From NCBI GenBank assembly GCA_036273675.1, contig DASUHD010000182.1:18520-82519 (forward strand): a stretch of 64,000 bases of DNA. Direction: 5' to 3'. Positions within the stretch are counted from its first letter, which is position 1; the number at the start of each line of letters is the position of its first letter. Below the pieces are notes generated by a model. The model made no database searches, had not been told where the DNA came from, and was given only the letters and a program-made list of their open reading frames with translations. The stretch is from DAHUXT01 sp036273675. Lineage in GTDB: Bacteria; Chloroflexota; Ktedonobacteria; Ktedonobacterales; JADMIN01. Below, piece by piece: positions 8,391 to 16,443 of this stretch. Both the position numbers and the translations under genes were made by a program.

Positions 8391-11315
8391 GTGTGGGCGC
8401 GGAGCATGTGGGAGGGAGTGCTGCGGGTGGCGTCGGATGGCATCAACCGATGGATGAGGCGTCTGAAAGCGGTATTCCTTGCGCCAGACATGGGAGCAAG
8501 GGTCTACCTGGTCCGTGGGACGCTGGTAGCGCTTGTCGGCACAGCTATGTTGCTGGCGGCAATGCTTACCTTCCAGGCGACCATGCCCGAGGCGAATGCG
8601 AATGCCCTGCGCGTTTCTCCCGCCGCAAAATGTTCACAACTTGCTCGGCTCGACCCTACGATCACGAACGGGTCCTCATGGGGCCGCACGATATTGCCCG
8701 GACATGGAGCGGCTGGCGGCTGGTTCGGGGTCGATGTCTGTTCCAATGGCTACAATAGCGTCTCACCCAACGGCTCGGGTGTGAGCTGCGATAGCACGGC
8801 GAAGGGCTGTTCACCTACCACCGATGGCTACGGCTGGACGTTTCAATGCCCTGAACTGGTCGTTCGCTTCTCGGCGTGGGCATTTGGCGACAGTCCCGCC
8901 GATTGGGGGCGGTCGGGCTTGGGCAATGCGCCCGATCTCTGGCTGCCGGTCAACCACCCATCAGACTTCGTTATGTACCCTAACGGTTCCAGCACCGCAC
9001 CAGTAGCCGGCGATATTCTGATCTGGGGCAGCCTCGACGCCAACGGACGTCCCTGGCCCGCTGGCGCCGATCGATCGCATGGGGGGCATATTGCGGTGGT
9101 GGCAGCGGTCAAGAATGGCAAGGTCATCACAGCCGAGCAGAATGTCATGTGGGGATCAGAAGACCATCCGAGTGACACCCTGGCGCTGACCAAGGTTGGA
9201 TCGCGATGGATTCTGAGCGGCTCAGCTCAGCCCGCAACAAGGCTTCCAACGTATCGGTGGTTGAACACGATGGGCCACTCGCGGGGTACGTTTGGCTGGT
9301 TGCATAACGTCAAGAACAATGGGCATTTCCCCAGCACAGGCGCCAGCGCTAAAGCCTCCACGACGCAGAAGCCTACCACCTCCACGTCCGTCCAGCAGCA
9401 GTTTCCCGGCGGCCTTCCATCACTCGCTTCAGCGACGGTCGTGACGCAGAGTGGCACGCTTGCCGACCTGACCTGGTCCAGCAAGAACTTCTTCGCGCCA
9501 AACGCTTCAACCGATCAGCCCCAGGCTCAGGTGCGTAGCCTGGGGTTGCCCGCTGGCAATGTCCGGCTCGCCAGCGGGCAATCCGCGGCGACAGTACTCA
9601 TGAGCAACGGATCGCGCTATATTTATGTCCTCGGCATGGATGGCAATCTTTACCTTGCGCATACCTCGCCGAACTCACTGGGAGTCTTTTGGAGCGCTCT
9701 CGGCCAGCCACCAGAAGTAAGCCTGACTGGTTCGCCAGTCGCAAGCCTTTTCCCTGGCGGCGTGCAGATCGCGGCGCTTGGCAGTGATGGCAACCTCTGG
9801 TGGCGCGCCGGTCCAGCGGATCGCCCGGGCAACTGGCTCTCACTTGGCAAGCCATCGTCCACGACCCTCGCTGGCAGTGTGACACTTGCGGGAGAGCCTG
9901 GGGCAGGCACGCCAATTGTCTTTGCAGTTGGCGCTGATGGGCGCATCTATACGCGCATCTGGCTCGACGCGACGACCGCCGCAGACGGGACACAGATTCC
10001 GGCATCGTGGAGTGACTGGATGTCTCTCGGCGCGCAGCCCACTGGCCACCAGATCACAGGTTCGTTGATGGTGGTACCAGAATTACCCAATGCCCACAAT
10101 TGGATCGGTCTCTGGCCCGATAGTCCCTTGAACATATTCGCGGCTGATAGCACAGGCGCGCTCTGGTGGTTCCGGTCGGAGCATCTCTCGAATGGTTGGA
10201 CCGCAACGCAGGTGGAAGGCAATCCGGCGCCACTGAGTTCGCTGCTCGGAGCGGTCGCGGTCCCGACAGATGCAACATCAACGCCGACTGCTTCCACTGG
10301 CGCCGCGATTCAGATCTATGCGTCCTCGCGGACGGCGAGTTATGTGACGACAATCATGTTGCCCGGTTCTGGAAAGAGCGGCGCTGGCAAGCCCTCCTGG
10401 ACCGCGCTACCTGACCCACCCGCCGGTATGTCGCCGTTCGCGCAGGGAGCGGCCGTGGCGCTTGCGCCAGGCAATAGTATCCTGGTTGCTACGGCCGGTG
10501 ATAGCGTCGTGCTTGGAGGCTCGCAGGCGATGACGGATGCCTTGTTACCCGCGTTGGCTTCACAACATTCAACGGGATCGCAGACCAAGAATCCATGGGT
10601 GCGCGTGGGAGCGGTCCCTGCCGCCGCCACGTTTAGCGATTCGTTCACTGCGTCGCATCCCGATGTCCGCTGGACCCGCTCGGATACAAGCATTCGCGCC
10701 ACATTCGATGCGAATGGGCTGACGCTCATTCCGGGCAGTCAGGGTATAGGGGCGTTGACGCAGGCGGCGTCCGCGGGCGATACGACACTCACGCTAGAGG
10801 TTGCCAGGCCAAACACACTGTCACGTTCGGCAAGCGTGGGGATGGTGTTGTATCAGGATGATGGTGACAGGCTTACGCTCACCGTGAATAACGCTGGCTC
10901 GGTACAGTTCTGCCCGGTGGCGCAGCAGACTCCACAGCCGTGTCTCACTGGCAAGATCAATGCGCGCGCGGCGGTCTGGCTGAGCATACAGCGGACCGGG
11001 AGTACATTTACCGCGCTTGTCAGCAACGACGATGTGTCGTGGCAGCATATCGGGCAATGGACTCCGGTCATGAGCGGCTCAACCAATGCGGCGCAGACGC
11101 CAACCGCGACACCAGGAGCCAGCGCCACGGCATCTCCGCATGCAACCGCGACGGCCAAACCAACCAGTACTCCGACCGCGGCCGCCGGGGCGTCTACAAC
11201 CGATCCCGCAGTCGCGCCACTCGCGTTTACCTCGTGGGGCGTGCTGGCCGTGGGGAATGGAGACGCTGCGGGCTGGCCGCATATGTCCAATTTCACGGTG
11301 ACATCGGCTCCATAA
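8391..11315 (+). CDS. large secreted CHAP-domain protein with PLL-like beta-propeller and C-terminal lectin-like domain
   Basis: A 974-residue exported protein. A hydrophobic segment (about 42-64) followed by EANANAL is a signal peptide or anchor. Residues about 78-300 are a CHAP amidase/peptidase domain with Cys153 in WTFQCPELV, His233 in HGGHIAVV and Glu249 in TAEQN. After a Thr/Ser-rich linker, residues about 330-760 contain repeated blades of the type DGNLYLAH, DGNLWWRAGP, DGRIYTRIW and TGALWWFRS, like PLL/DUF346 carbohydrate-binding propellers. Residues about 775-900 look like a concanavalin-type sandwich (DUF1349-like), then a Thr/Pro/Ala stalk, then a short tail. This suggests a glycan-targeted wall hydrolase. 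The start is uncertain: GTG 8391, ATG 8406 or ATG 8454 are in frame. The CHAP part is related to the lipoprotein at 3646-4869. Confidence 0.8.
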   Translation: MWARSMWEGVLRVASDGINRWMRRLKAVFLAPDMGARVYLVRGTLVALVGTAMLLAAMLTFQATMPEANANALRVSPAAKCSQLARLDPTITNGSSWGRTILPGHGAAGGWFGVDVCSNGYNSVSPNGSGVSCDSTAKGCSPTTDGYGWTFQCPELVVRFSAWAFGDSPADWGRSGLGNAPDLWLPVNHPSDFVMYPNGSSTAPVAGDILIWGSLDANGRPWPAGADRSHGGHIAVVAAVKNGKVITAEQNVMWGSEDHPSDTLALTKVGSRWILSGSAQPATRLPTYRWLNTMGHSRGTFGWLHNVKNNGHFPSTGASAKASTTQKPTTSTSVQQQFPGGLPSLASATVVTQSGTLADLTWSSKNFFAPNASTDQPQAQVRSLGLPAGNVRLASGQSAATVLMSNGSRYIYVLGMDGNLYLAHTSPNSLGVFWSALGQPPEVSLTGSPVASLFPGGVQIAALGSDGNLWWRAGPADRPGNWLSLGKPSSTTLAGSVTLAGEPGAGTPIVFAVGADGRIYTRIWLDATTAADGTQIPASWSDWMSLGAQPTGHQITGSLMVVPELPNAHNWIGLWPDSPLNIFAADSTGALWWFRSEHLSNGWTATQVEGNPAPLSSLLGAVAVPTDATSTPTASTGAAIQIYASSRTASYVTTIMLPGSGKSGAGKPSWTALPDPPAGMSPFAQGAAVALAPGNSILVATAGDSVVLGGSQAMTDALLPALASQHSTGSQTKNPWVRVGAVPAAATFSDSFTASHPDVRWTRSDTSIRATFDANGLTLIPGSQGIGALTQAASAGDTTLTLEVARPNTLSRSASVGMVLYQDDGDRLTLTVNNAGSVQFCPVAQQTPQPCLTGKINARAAVWLSIQRTGSTFTALVSNDDVSWQHIGQWTPVMSGSTNAAQTPTATPGASATASPHATATAKPTSTPTAAAGASTTDPAVAPLAFTSWGVLAVGNGDAAGWPHMSNFTVTSAP

Positions 11316-11379
11316 GCGCCGAAAGCCGAACCAGTTCGCTTGGGTTCGCATGATAGAATGAGGCGGAGGATTCACGCCG

Positions 11380-11973
11380 ATGCCGCCAGATGATGCCTTT
11401 GCCCCAGAACCTGGTCAGATGCTGGATGATCCTGACGAAGTCTTCGACCTCGTCGATCTCGACGATCAAGTCATTGGGCAGGTACGCCGGGGCGAGGCGC
11501 ATCGCAACCCCGCGCTCATACACCGCAGCGTGCAGGTGCTAGTGTTCACTCATGATGGGCGTTTATTACTGCAACGTCGCTCCGCAGGCAAGGATCTGTT
11601 CCCAAGGCATTACTGCGCCTCAGCCTCCGGCCACGTTACGAGTGGCGAAGATTACTCGACCACCGCTGAGCGCGAACTGGCCGAAGAGTTAGGCATTTCA
11701 ACCTCGCTGACTTATGTCAGCAAAGCGCTCGTCCGGTCAGAGCCAGAGACCGAACTTACCACGCTCTATGCCACCGTGTCAGATGGACCGTATCGGTTTC
11801 ATCCAACCGAGACCGACGGCGGAGAGTTATTTGCTATAAGTGATGTGTGGGATGGCATCGTACGCGGAGATTTACTGGTAACGCCTGCCCTGCGTGTTGC
11901 CATGGAGGAGCTCAGAACGCGTGTGGAGCGGGGAAATGGTGATCTCGCCGCCTTCCTTGCGAAACTTGGATAG
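11380..11973 (+). CDS. Nudix hydrolase, IPP isomerase-like subgroup
   Basis: A 197-residue Nudix protein. The Nudix box runs from GHVTSGED to RELAEELGI and fits the GX5EX7REUXEEXGU pattern. The N-terminal DEVFDLVDLDDQVIG...RNPALIHRSVQVLVF and the later FPRHYCASASGHV resemble isopentenyl-diphosphate isomerase and the YfcD-like hydrolases. These act on nucleoside or other diphosphate substrates, so the exact reaction is open. GGCGGAGG lies about 8-12 nt before the ATG at 11380. It stands alone between the large CHAP gene and the sufT-like gene. Confidence 0.85.
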   Translation: MPPDDAFAPEPGQMLDDPDEVFDLVDLDDQVIGQVRRGEAHRNPALIHRSVQVLVFTHDGRLLLQRRSAGKDLFPRHYCASASGHVTSGEDYSTTAERELAEELGISTSLTYVSKALVRSEPETELTTLYATVSDGPYRFHPTETDGGELFAISDVWDGIVRGDLLVTPALRVAMEELRTRVERGNGDLAAFLAKLG

Positions 11974-11995
11974 TCAAGTCGAATTGGAGTATAGT
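11966..11995 (+). promoter_or_regulatory. candidate promoter for the SufT-like gene
   Basis: TTGGAT at 11966-11971 and TATAGT at 11990-11995 are separated by 18 bp, about 85 nt before the start at 12080. The -35 box is poor and overlaps the 3' end of the Nudix gene, so support is weak. Confidence 0.3.
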
Positions 11996-12079
11996 GAATT
12001 TATGCGACCTGTGACTGTCTGGCCGCTGGTGAACTATCTACTCTGAGGCATCAACAGAAGCGTTTGAGGAGTCATATTC

Positions 12080-12421
12080 ATGTCTGAAGAGGTTGAAAAG
12101 TACGAAATCGTGGGTGAGACACCCATCGAACCCGCGCAAATATTCGAGCAGCTGCGCGACGTCTATGATCCCGAGATTCCAGTCAACATTGTTGATCTGG
12201 GTCTGGTTTATAACGTTCGCCTGGAAGAAAACAGCGTCGATGTCCTGATGACGCTCACAGCGATCGGATGCCCTGTAGCGCCCGAAGTCATGGCGGATGT
12301 CGAGGATCATCTACGCCAGGTGTCTGGCGTCGAACGTGTCAATGTGACGTTGACATTTGACCCGCCGTGGACACCTGACAAGATGACTGAAGATGCCCGT
12401 TGGGAGCTCGGCATCGGATAG
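12080..12421 (+). CDS. MIP18/DUF59 family Fe-S assembly protein (SufT-like)
   Basis: A 113-residue cytoplasmic protein of the MIP18 (DUF59, PaaD/SufT) family, which helps mature iron-sulfur proteins. The diagnostic segment is VYDPEIPVNIVDLGLVYNV, followed by LTAIGCPVAP with the conserved cysteine and by VNVTLTFDPPWTPDKM. The length is right for a stand-alone SufT. GAGGAG lies about 10 nt upstream of the ATG. No other suf gene is nearby, but the window encodes several Fe-S proteins (MoaA and the Rieske protein). It precedes rpoN in the same direction by 73 nt. Confidence 0.88.
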   Translation: MSEEVEKYEIVGETPIEPAQIFEQLRDVYDPEIPVNIVDLGLVYNVRLEENSVDVLMTLTAIGCPVAPEVMADVEDHLRQVSGVERVNVTLTFDPPWTPDKMTEDARWELGIG

Positions 12422-12494
12422 TTGGATGGTATGAGTGCCGTTGGGTCACCTGTGGATGGCCCATGGATCCTGGTAACAGGCAGGGGCGTATGGA

Positions 12495-13949
12495 ATGATC
12501 CTTGACCAGTTACAATTACCGTCGCAGCAGCATGGCGTCAACATCTCCGCAAAGTTGATCGCCTCGATCACCATGCTGCAATATTCGGCCCAGGAGTTGG
12601 AGGAGGCCATCGCGCGGGAGCTCGAGGAAAATCCAGCACTGGAGGTCGAGGAAGTCATCCAATGCCAGAGGTGTGGCACAAATCTGCGCAGTGGCCTCTG
12701 TCCTCGGTGTGAGCAGTATGCCGAGCCCCCAGGCGACGGGCGAGGTGAGGTCGCCGGATGGGATGAGTATGGCGATCTGCGTGGCGCTACGGCTGTCAAC
12801 GACGACGGTGACTACGATCCACTCGAATTGGTCTGTTCTGGAGCGACGCTCTACGAGTATCTCTTGCGTCAGCTTGGGGCGACAGTCTCAGATGAAGACT
12901 ATCCTATCGTCGAGTTTCTCATAGGAAGCCTCAACGCGCATGGCTATCTGACGATATCCGCCGAAGAGGTCGCCGAGGAGCTGTCAGTACCTTGCGAACG
13001 CGTTGAGGCCGCGCTTGCGCTCCTTCAATCGCTTGATCCGCCAGGCATTGGAGCCCGCGACCTTGGCGAATGCCTGTGTCTCCAACTTTCGCACCTCTCA
13101 GCGCGTGAAGAAGTATCTCCGCTGGCTGCGCGACTGGTGGCGGAATACATGCGCGAGCTGGGCGAGCGGCGGTTTGCCGAGATTGCTCGTGAAATTGGCG
13201 CCACGGCTCCTGAAGTCATGCGGGCGTGGCAATTCATCCGCTCCAATCTGAACCCCTATCCCACCCATGCGTTTGAATCAGGTGATGTTCCCGGCCAGGG
13301 GCTGACGTTACCTGCCGAGCGGAGTATGGTCGTCAGACCTGATGTCGTCATCCGCAAGACGGCAAATGGGTTCGAGGCCGAAGTGGTCGAAATGCGCCGG
13401 TTCAATTTCAGCATGAGCGGTGTGTACCGGACGCTATATCGACAGTCGAGGTCGCGCCAAGAGTCGAATGTGTCGTCTGCGGGCCTCGATGAGGCAGGAA
13501 AACGGCATGTTCGCGAATACGTGACCCGGACCCGGTTCTTCATGTCTTGCATGCGTCAACGGTGGGAGACGCTTTCGACCATCTCGAACGCGCTCATTCA
13601 CTTTCAGACGGAGTTTCTTGAGCAGGGTGTTCGCTATCTCAAGCCACTTACGCGTGGGCAGTTGGCGGAGCATGTTGGGCTGCATGAATCCACGGTGAGT
13701 CGCGCAACCGCAGGTAAATATGTCCTGTTGCCGGAAGGGCGCACCGTCGCCTTCGATGACTTCTTCGATGCATCACTTGCCGCCAAAGACTATCTGCGCG
13801 AGTTGATTGCCGAGGAGAAGGCAACCAGACCATTCAGTGATGAGGCGCTAGCAGGGCGTCTGGACGAGATGGGAATCCATCTGGCACGCCGGACGGTGGC
13901 GAAGTATCGCGAGTCGCTGGGCATCTTGCCGTCGCGTCTCCGCGCGTGA
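12495..13949 (+). CDS. rpoN: RNA polymerase sigma-54 factor with inserted zinc ribbon
   Basis: A 484-residue sigma-54. Region I (residues 1-52) has the usual LQYSAQELEEAIARELEENPALE helix pair that contacts core RNA polymerase and AAA+ activators. The core-binding region follows (DPLELV...DPPGIGARDLGECL), then the helix-turn-helix region with HESTVSRATAGKYV. The RpoN box ARRTVAKYRE is at residues 464-473. Unusually, a four-cysteine knuckle (C57-x2-C60-x8-C69-x2-C72) sits directly after region I, where an acidic linker is expected. Sigma-54 reads -24/-12 promoters and needs a bacterial enhancer-binding protein; none is encoded in this window. The gene converges on the Rieske gene with 11 nt between stops. 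Confidence 0.93.
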   Translation: MILDQLQLPSQQHGVNISAKLIASITMLQYSAQELEEAIARELEENPALEVEEVIQCQRCGTNLRSGLCPRCEQYAEPPGDGRGEVAGWDEYGDLRGATAVNDDGDYDPLELVCSGATLYEYLLRQLGATVSDEDYPIVEFLIGSLNAHGYLTISAEEVAEELSVPCERVEAALALLQSLDPPGIGARDLGECLCLQLSHLSAREEVSPLAARLVAEYMRELGERRFAEIAREIGATAPEVMRAWQFIRSNLNPYPTHAFESGDVPGQGLTLPAERSMVVRPDVVIRKTANGFEAEVVEMRRFNFSMSGVYRTLYRQSRSRQESNVSSAGLDEAGKRHVREYVTRTRFFMSCMRQRWETLSTISNALIHFQTEFLEQGVRYLKPLTRGQLAEHVGLHESTVSRATAGKYVLLPEGRTVAFDDFFDASLAAKDYLRELIAEEKATRPFSDEALAGRLDEMGIHLARRTVAKYRESLGILPSRLRA

Positions 13950-13960
13950 CATATGCCGCC

Positions 13961-14776
13961 CTACCGGGTCGGGTAGCCGCCCGTGCTGTCAGGTGTTGGC
14001 AGGTTGTCAGATGGCGGCGCTGAGACGACATAGACCCACACCTTGCCATCTTCTATTTTCGTCTGGATCGCCGGTAACGGATTATACTCAACCGCCGAGC
14101 TAGGGGCCGACATGCCTGTCTCAGTGAAACGTCCGCCGTGGCACGGGCAGTCGTAAGTGCGCGCTCCAGCATTCCAGTTCAGCAAGCAGCCCATGTGGGT
14201 ACATGCGCCGGAGAGCGCGAGATATCCCTCGCTGGTATGCCGCACGAAGCCAACAACCGCATCAGTGACAAATCGCTTTACTCCACCCACTGGGATCTCA
14301 TCGGTGGTGGCAACCGCTTGCCAGATACCACTTCCTTGATTAATGAGTGTCGTCCATGTCGGGGTCTGGCTTGACGCATGTGGCAGAGCCGAACCAACAG
14401 CAACGCCGATCGCTGCTGCGGCGGCAGCGCCGAGCCCGCCCGCAAGCAATCCGCGACGAGAGACACGCCCACGCGCGGCTCGTAGCGCCCTGGTGGTTGG
14501 TGGAGTGGCAATTTCTTGCTCCAACCTGGCACGTAGCGACGCCGCGAATTCAGGATCGGGTTCATCTGCGCCAGGCGTCGCCGCACGGAAGAGCGCTGCG
14601 GCCTGATAGGTGCGCGCCTCTTCGGGTGTCAGCTTGCCGGGCCGTGTCGGTCGCTTATCCTGGCGAAGCTGCTCAATGTGCTCGTGCAGCCGCAGGTACT
14701 GCTCCACGGTATCCGCAGAGGGGACTTTTGACTCGCCCGGCGTTATCAAATTGTCTTCATCGTCATGTGATCCCAT
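13961..14776 (-). CDS. membrane-anchored Rieske [2Fe-2S] protein, possible anti-sigma partner
   Basis: A 271-residue protein. The C-terminal half is a Rieske domain: ACTHMGC gives cluster ligands Cys192 and His194, and CPCHGG gives Cys210 and His213, with Cys197 and Cys212 placed for the stabilising disulfide. Residues about 108-130 are one hydrophobic segment preceded by SRRGLLAGG, a Tat-like or signal-anchor arrangement. The first 105 residues are hydrophilic, with DTVEQYLRLHEHIEQL and DEPDPEFAASLRARLEQE, the latter resembling cytoplasmic parts of membrane anti-sigma factors. It follows the ECF sigma gene by 78 nt on the same strand. Other Rieske proteins serve cytochrome bc complexes, but no cytochrome gene is present. 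The anti-sigma role is inference. Confidence 0.85.
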   Translation of the reverse strand: MGSHDDEDNLITPGESKVPSADTVEQYLRLHEHIEQLRQDKRPTRPGKLTPEEARTYQAAALFRAATPGADEPDPEFAASLRARLEQEIATPPTTRALRAARGRVSRRGLLAGGLGAAAAAAIGVAVGSALPHASSQTPTWTTLINQGSGIWQAVATTDEIPVGGVKRFVTDAVVGFVRHTSEGYLALSGACTHMGCLLNWNAGARTYDCPCHGGRFTETGMSAPSSAVEYNPLPAIQTKIEDGKVWVYVVSAPPSDNLPTPDSTGGYPTR

Positions 14777-14854
14777 CAGTGCTCCAGATAGCGCAGACTG
14801 GCGCCGCCAGCGGCATGAGCATGCGATTGTAATTTGCAGATACCGACGCGTGTC

Positions 14855-15442
14855 TCATTCGGCAACCTGCTGGACTCCTTCTAGCTCCAGGCGTCCGGCC
14901 TTTTTCAGGGCGCGGAACTGCAACACTTTGACGTTCGCCTCAGAGAGGCCCATGCGGGCAGCCGTTTCTTTGATGGATAGATTCAGCAAAAAGCGGTAGG
15001 TCAAGACATCACGATAGTGCTCGGGCAACTGCTCGAGCAGGCGTCTGACGCGGTCTTGCGGTGTGGCCGAGGCGGCTACTGGTTGACTTTCCGCTGGTCC
15101 CTCCCATCCCGCTTCTAACAGGTCATCCAGCGAGTGGGCGCGCAACTGATAGAATGAACGCCAGTGGTCCGCGATGGTCGTGCGCGCTACCTGGAAGAGC
15201 CAGCTTTGAATGCTTGCCGATCCGCGCGCGCTGTCGATGCCGCGTACCGCCTTGATAAACACCTGCGACGTCAAATCTTCCGCTTCTTCCCGGTTGCCTA
15301 CCTTGCTGTAGATGAAGCGATAGATGACGTGCAAGTTGTCTTCATAAAGGCTCCGAAGCCGTTCTGAATCTTGCTTAGGATTGGGAGGCTTGTCTGCCTG
15401 CATCGATCTGTTCTCGGCTGTCCGCGCTTTGTGGAGCGCCAC
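14855..15442 (-). CDS. ECF RNA polymerase sigma factor
   Basis: A 195-residue extracytoplasmic-function sigma factor. Region 2 (YEDNLHVIYRFIYSKVGNREEAEDLTSQVFIKAV...SIQSWLFQVARTTIADHWR) recognises the -10 element and core enzyme. Region 4 (LEQLPEHYRDVLTYRFLLNLSIKETAARMGLSEANVKVLQFRALKKA) carries the -35-binding helix-turn-helix. The start is a GTG at 15442 with GGGAGG about 9 nt upstream; an ATG at 15403 is the alternative. It is the first gene of a two-gene unit with the Rieske protein, which suggests the latter controls it. I could not find a convincing autoregulated ECF promoter upstream. Confidence 0.9.
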   Translation of the reverse strand: MALHKARTAENRSMQADKPPNPKQDSERLRSLYEDNLHVIYRFIYSKVGNREEAEDLTSQVFIKAVRGIDSARGSASIQSWLFQVARTTIADHWRSFYQLRAHSLDDLLEAGWEGPAESQPVAASATPQDRVRRLLEQLPEHYRDVLTYRFLLNLSIKETAARMGLSEANVKVLQFRALKKAGRLELEGVQQVAE

Positions 15443-15503
15443 GCTCCATCCTCCCTTCGGATACCGGAAGTCTTGCAGGCCTTTCGCCGGATATAATTGG
15501 GCT

Positions 15504-15520
15504 GGAAGGTTCTTGCTTCC
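15504..15520. promoter_or_regulatory. inverted repeat between the ECF sigma and dUTPase genes
   Basis: GGAAG at 15504-15508 and CTTCC at 15516-15520, 7 nt apart, lie in the 189-nt divergent region between the ECF sigma gene and the dUTPase gene. A TATAAT at 15492-15497 (plus strand) is adjacent but lacks a well-placed -35. It could be an operator; evidence is thin. Confidence 0.2.
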
Positions 15521-15631
15521 CGGAGTCTCTCAGGAAATGTACGAATGAAGGTTACGCGCCGCAGTCCTCTCTCTGAATGTGTATTAGAGTACCATAAACG
15601 TGATAGGGGATTGCTAGTGCGGGAGAGTGCC

Positions 15632-16042
15632 ATGACTTTTGATAAGCAGGTGGCTGTCGAGAATATGCTGGCCGATGTGTTCGCGCGCCAGGCGGACCTG
15701 GCTAACTACTATCGAACGATGCGCCCCGATGGCTTCTACAGCTGGCCACCGCTGGATCGTTGCACTACGTGGACCCGCGCGATTGTCCACGAGTGCTGCG
15801 AATTGGACAATGAGTTGAACTGGAAGCCCTGGAAGAATTCCCGTGATCTTGCGACGAACCGCGAGGAACGCCTCTTCGAGATGGCTGATATTTTCCATTT
15901 CTTCGTACAACTTGCGCTCGATCAGGGGTTCTCCGCTAGCGAGATCTATTCCGCCTACCTCGCGAAAAACGATGAGAATCGGCGGCGACAACAGTCTGAT
16001 CCCCGTTACCAACCGGGCGCTGATGACGGTGATCAGTCCTGA
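15632..16042 (+). CDS. dimeric dUTPase-like all-alpha NTP pyrophosphohydrolase
   Basis: A 136-residue protein resembling dimeric (all-alpha) dUTPases of the MazG superfamily, which hydrolyse dUTP to dUMP and pyrophosphate. The metal-binding pattern is visible as HECCELDNELNWKPWK (E-x-x-x-E type) and, one helix later, EMADIFHFFVQLALDQG (E-x-x-D). KNDENRRRQ near the end is also typical. The ATG at 15632 has GGGAGAG upstream; a longer frame from 15497 has poor coding character. The next gene (HNH-like) begins 38 nt later in the same direction. The exact nucleotide substrate is inferred from family. Confidence 0.82.
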   Translation: MTFDKQVAVENMLADVFARQADLANYYRTMRPDGFYSWPPLDRCTTWTRAIVHECCELDNELNWKPWKNSRDLATNREERLFEMADIFHFFVQLALDQGFSASEIYSAYLAKNDENRRRQQSDPRYQPGADDGDQS

Positions 16043-16080
16043 CTTGCGCCAACACGTACATAGCGCAGCAGAGGTTACTG

Positions 16081-16443
16081 GTGTCACAGTCACATGCGGA
16101 TCTGATGCGGCGCGTTGCGGAGACAGATTCCACGTTTGTCCTGAACGACGGTCTTTGGGTCGGGCGCTGCCTCATCTGTGGCGGCCCGTTATGCTTTGAC
16201 AACAGGACAGGCGATGGGGCGACGATTGAGCGTATTCTGCCGCGCAGTCTCGGCGGCACGAACGACTTGAGGAACCTCGGCGTTGCACATATGCGCTGCA
16301 ACAACGAGAAGGGGCGCCATTGGGATCCGCGCCGACGACACCATGCGCGACAGGATCGCTACGCGGCGTTGCTCCAGCATCTGCTGGCGGAACGGGAGCG
16401 TCGCTGGGGAGAAGGACCAATAGATCGCGAGCGCGTATTGTGA
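16081..16443 (+). CDS. HNH-endonuclease-like protein lacking the first catalytic His
   Basis: A 120-residue protein with the layout of small HNH nucleases: a zinc knuckle CLICGG (Cys30, Cys33), then ATIERILPRSLGGTNDLRNLG, then AHMRCNNEKG (Cys73). In active family members the first position of HNH is a histidine (pattern E-H-I/V-P-R-S). Here Arg51 stands at that position (codon CGT, one base from CAT), so nicking activity may be lost or altered. The start is GTG at 16081. Its stop overlaps the GTG start of the next gene, so they are translationally coupled. It is not next to any restriction or methylase gene. Confidence 0.75.
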   Translation: MSQSHADLMRRVAETDSTFVLNDGLWVGRCLICGGPLCFDNRTGDGATIERILPRSLGGTNDLRNLGVAHMRCNNEKGRHWDPRRRHHARQDRYAALLQHLLAERERRWGEGPIDRERVL

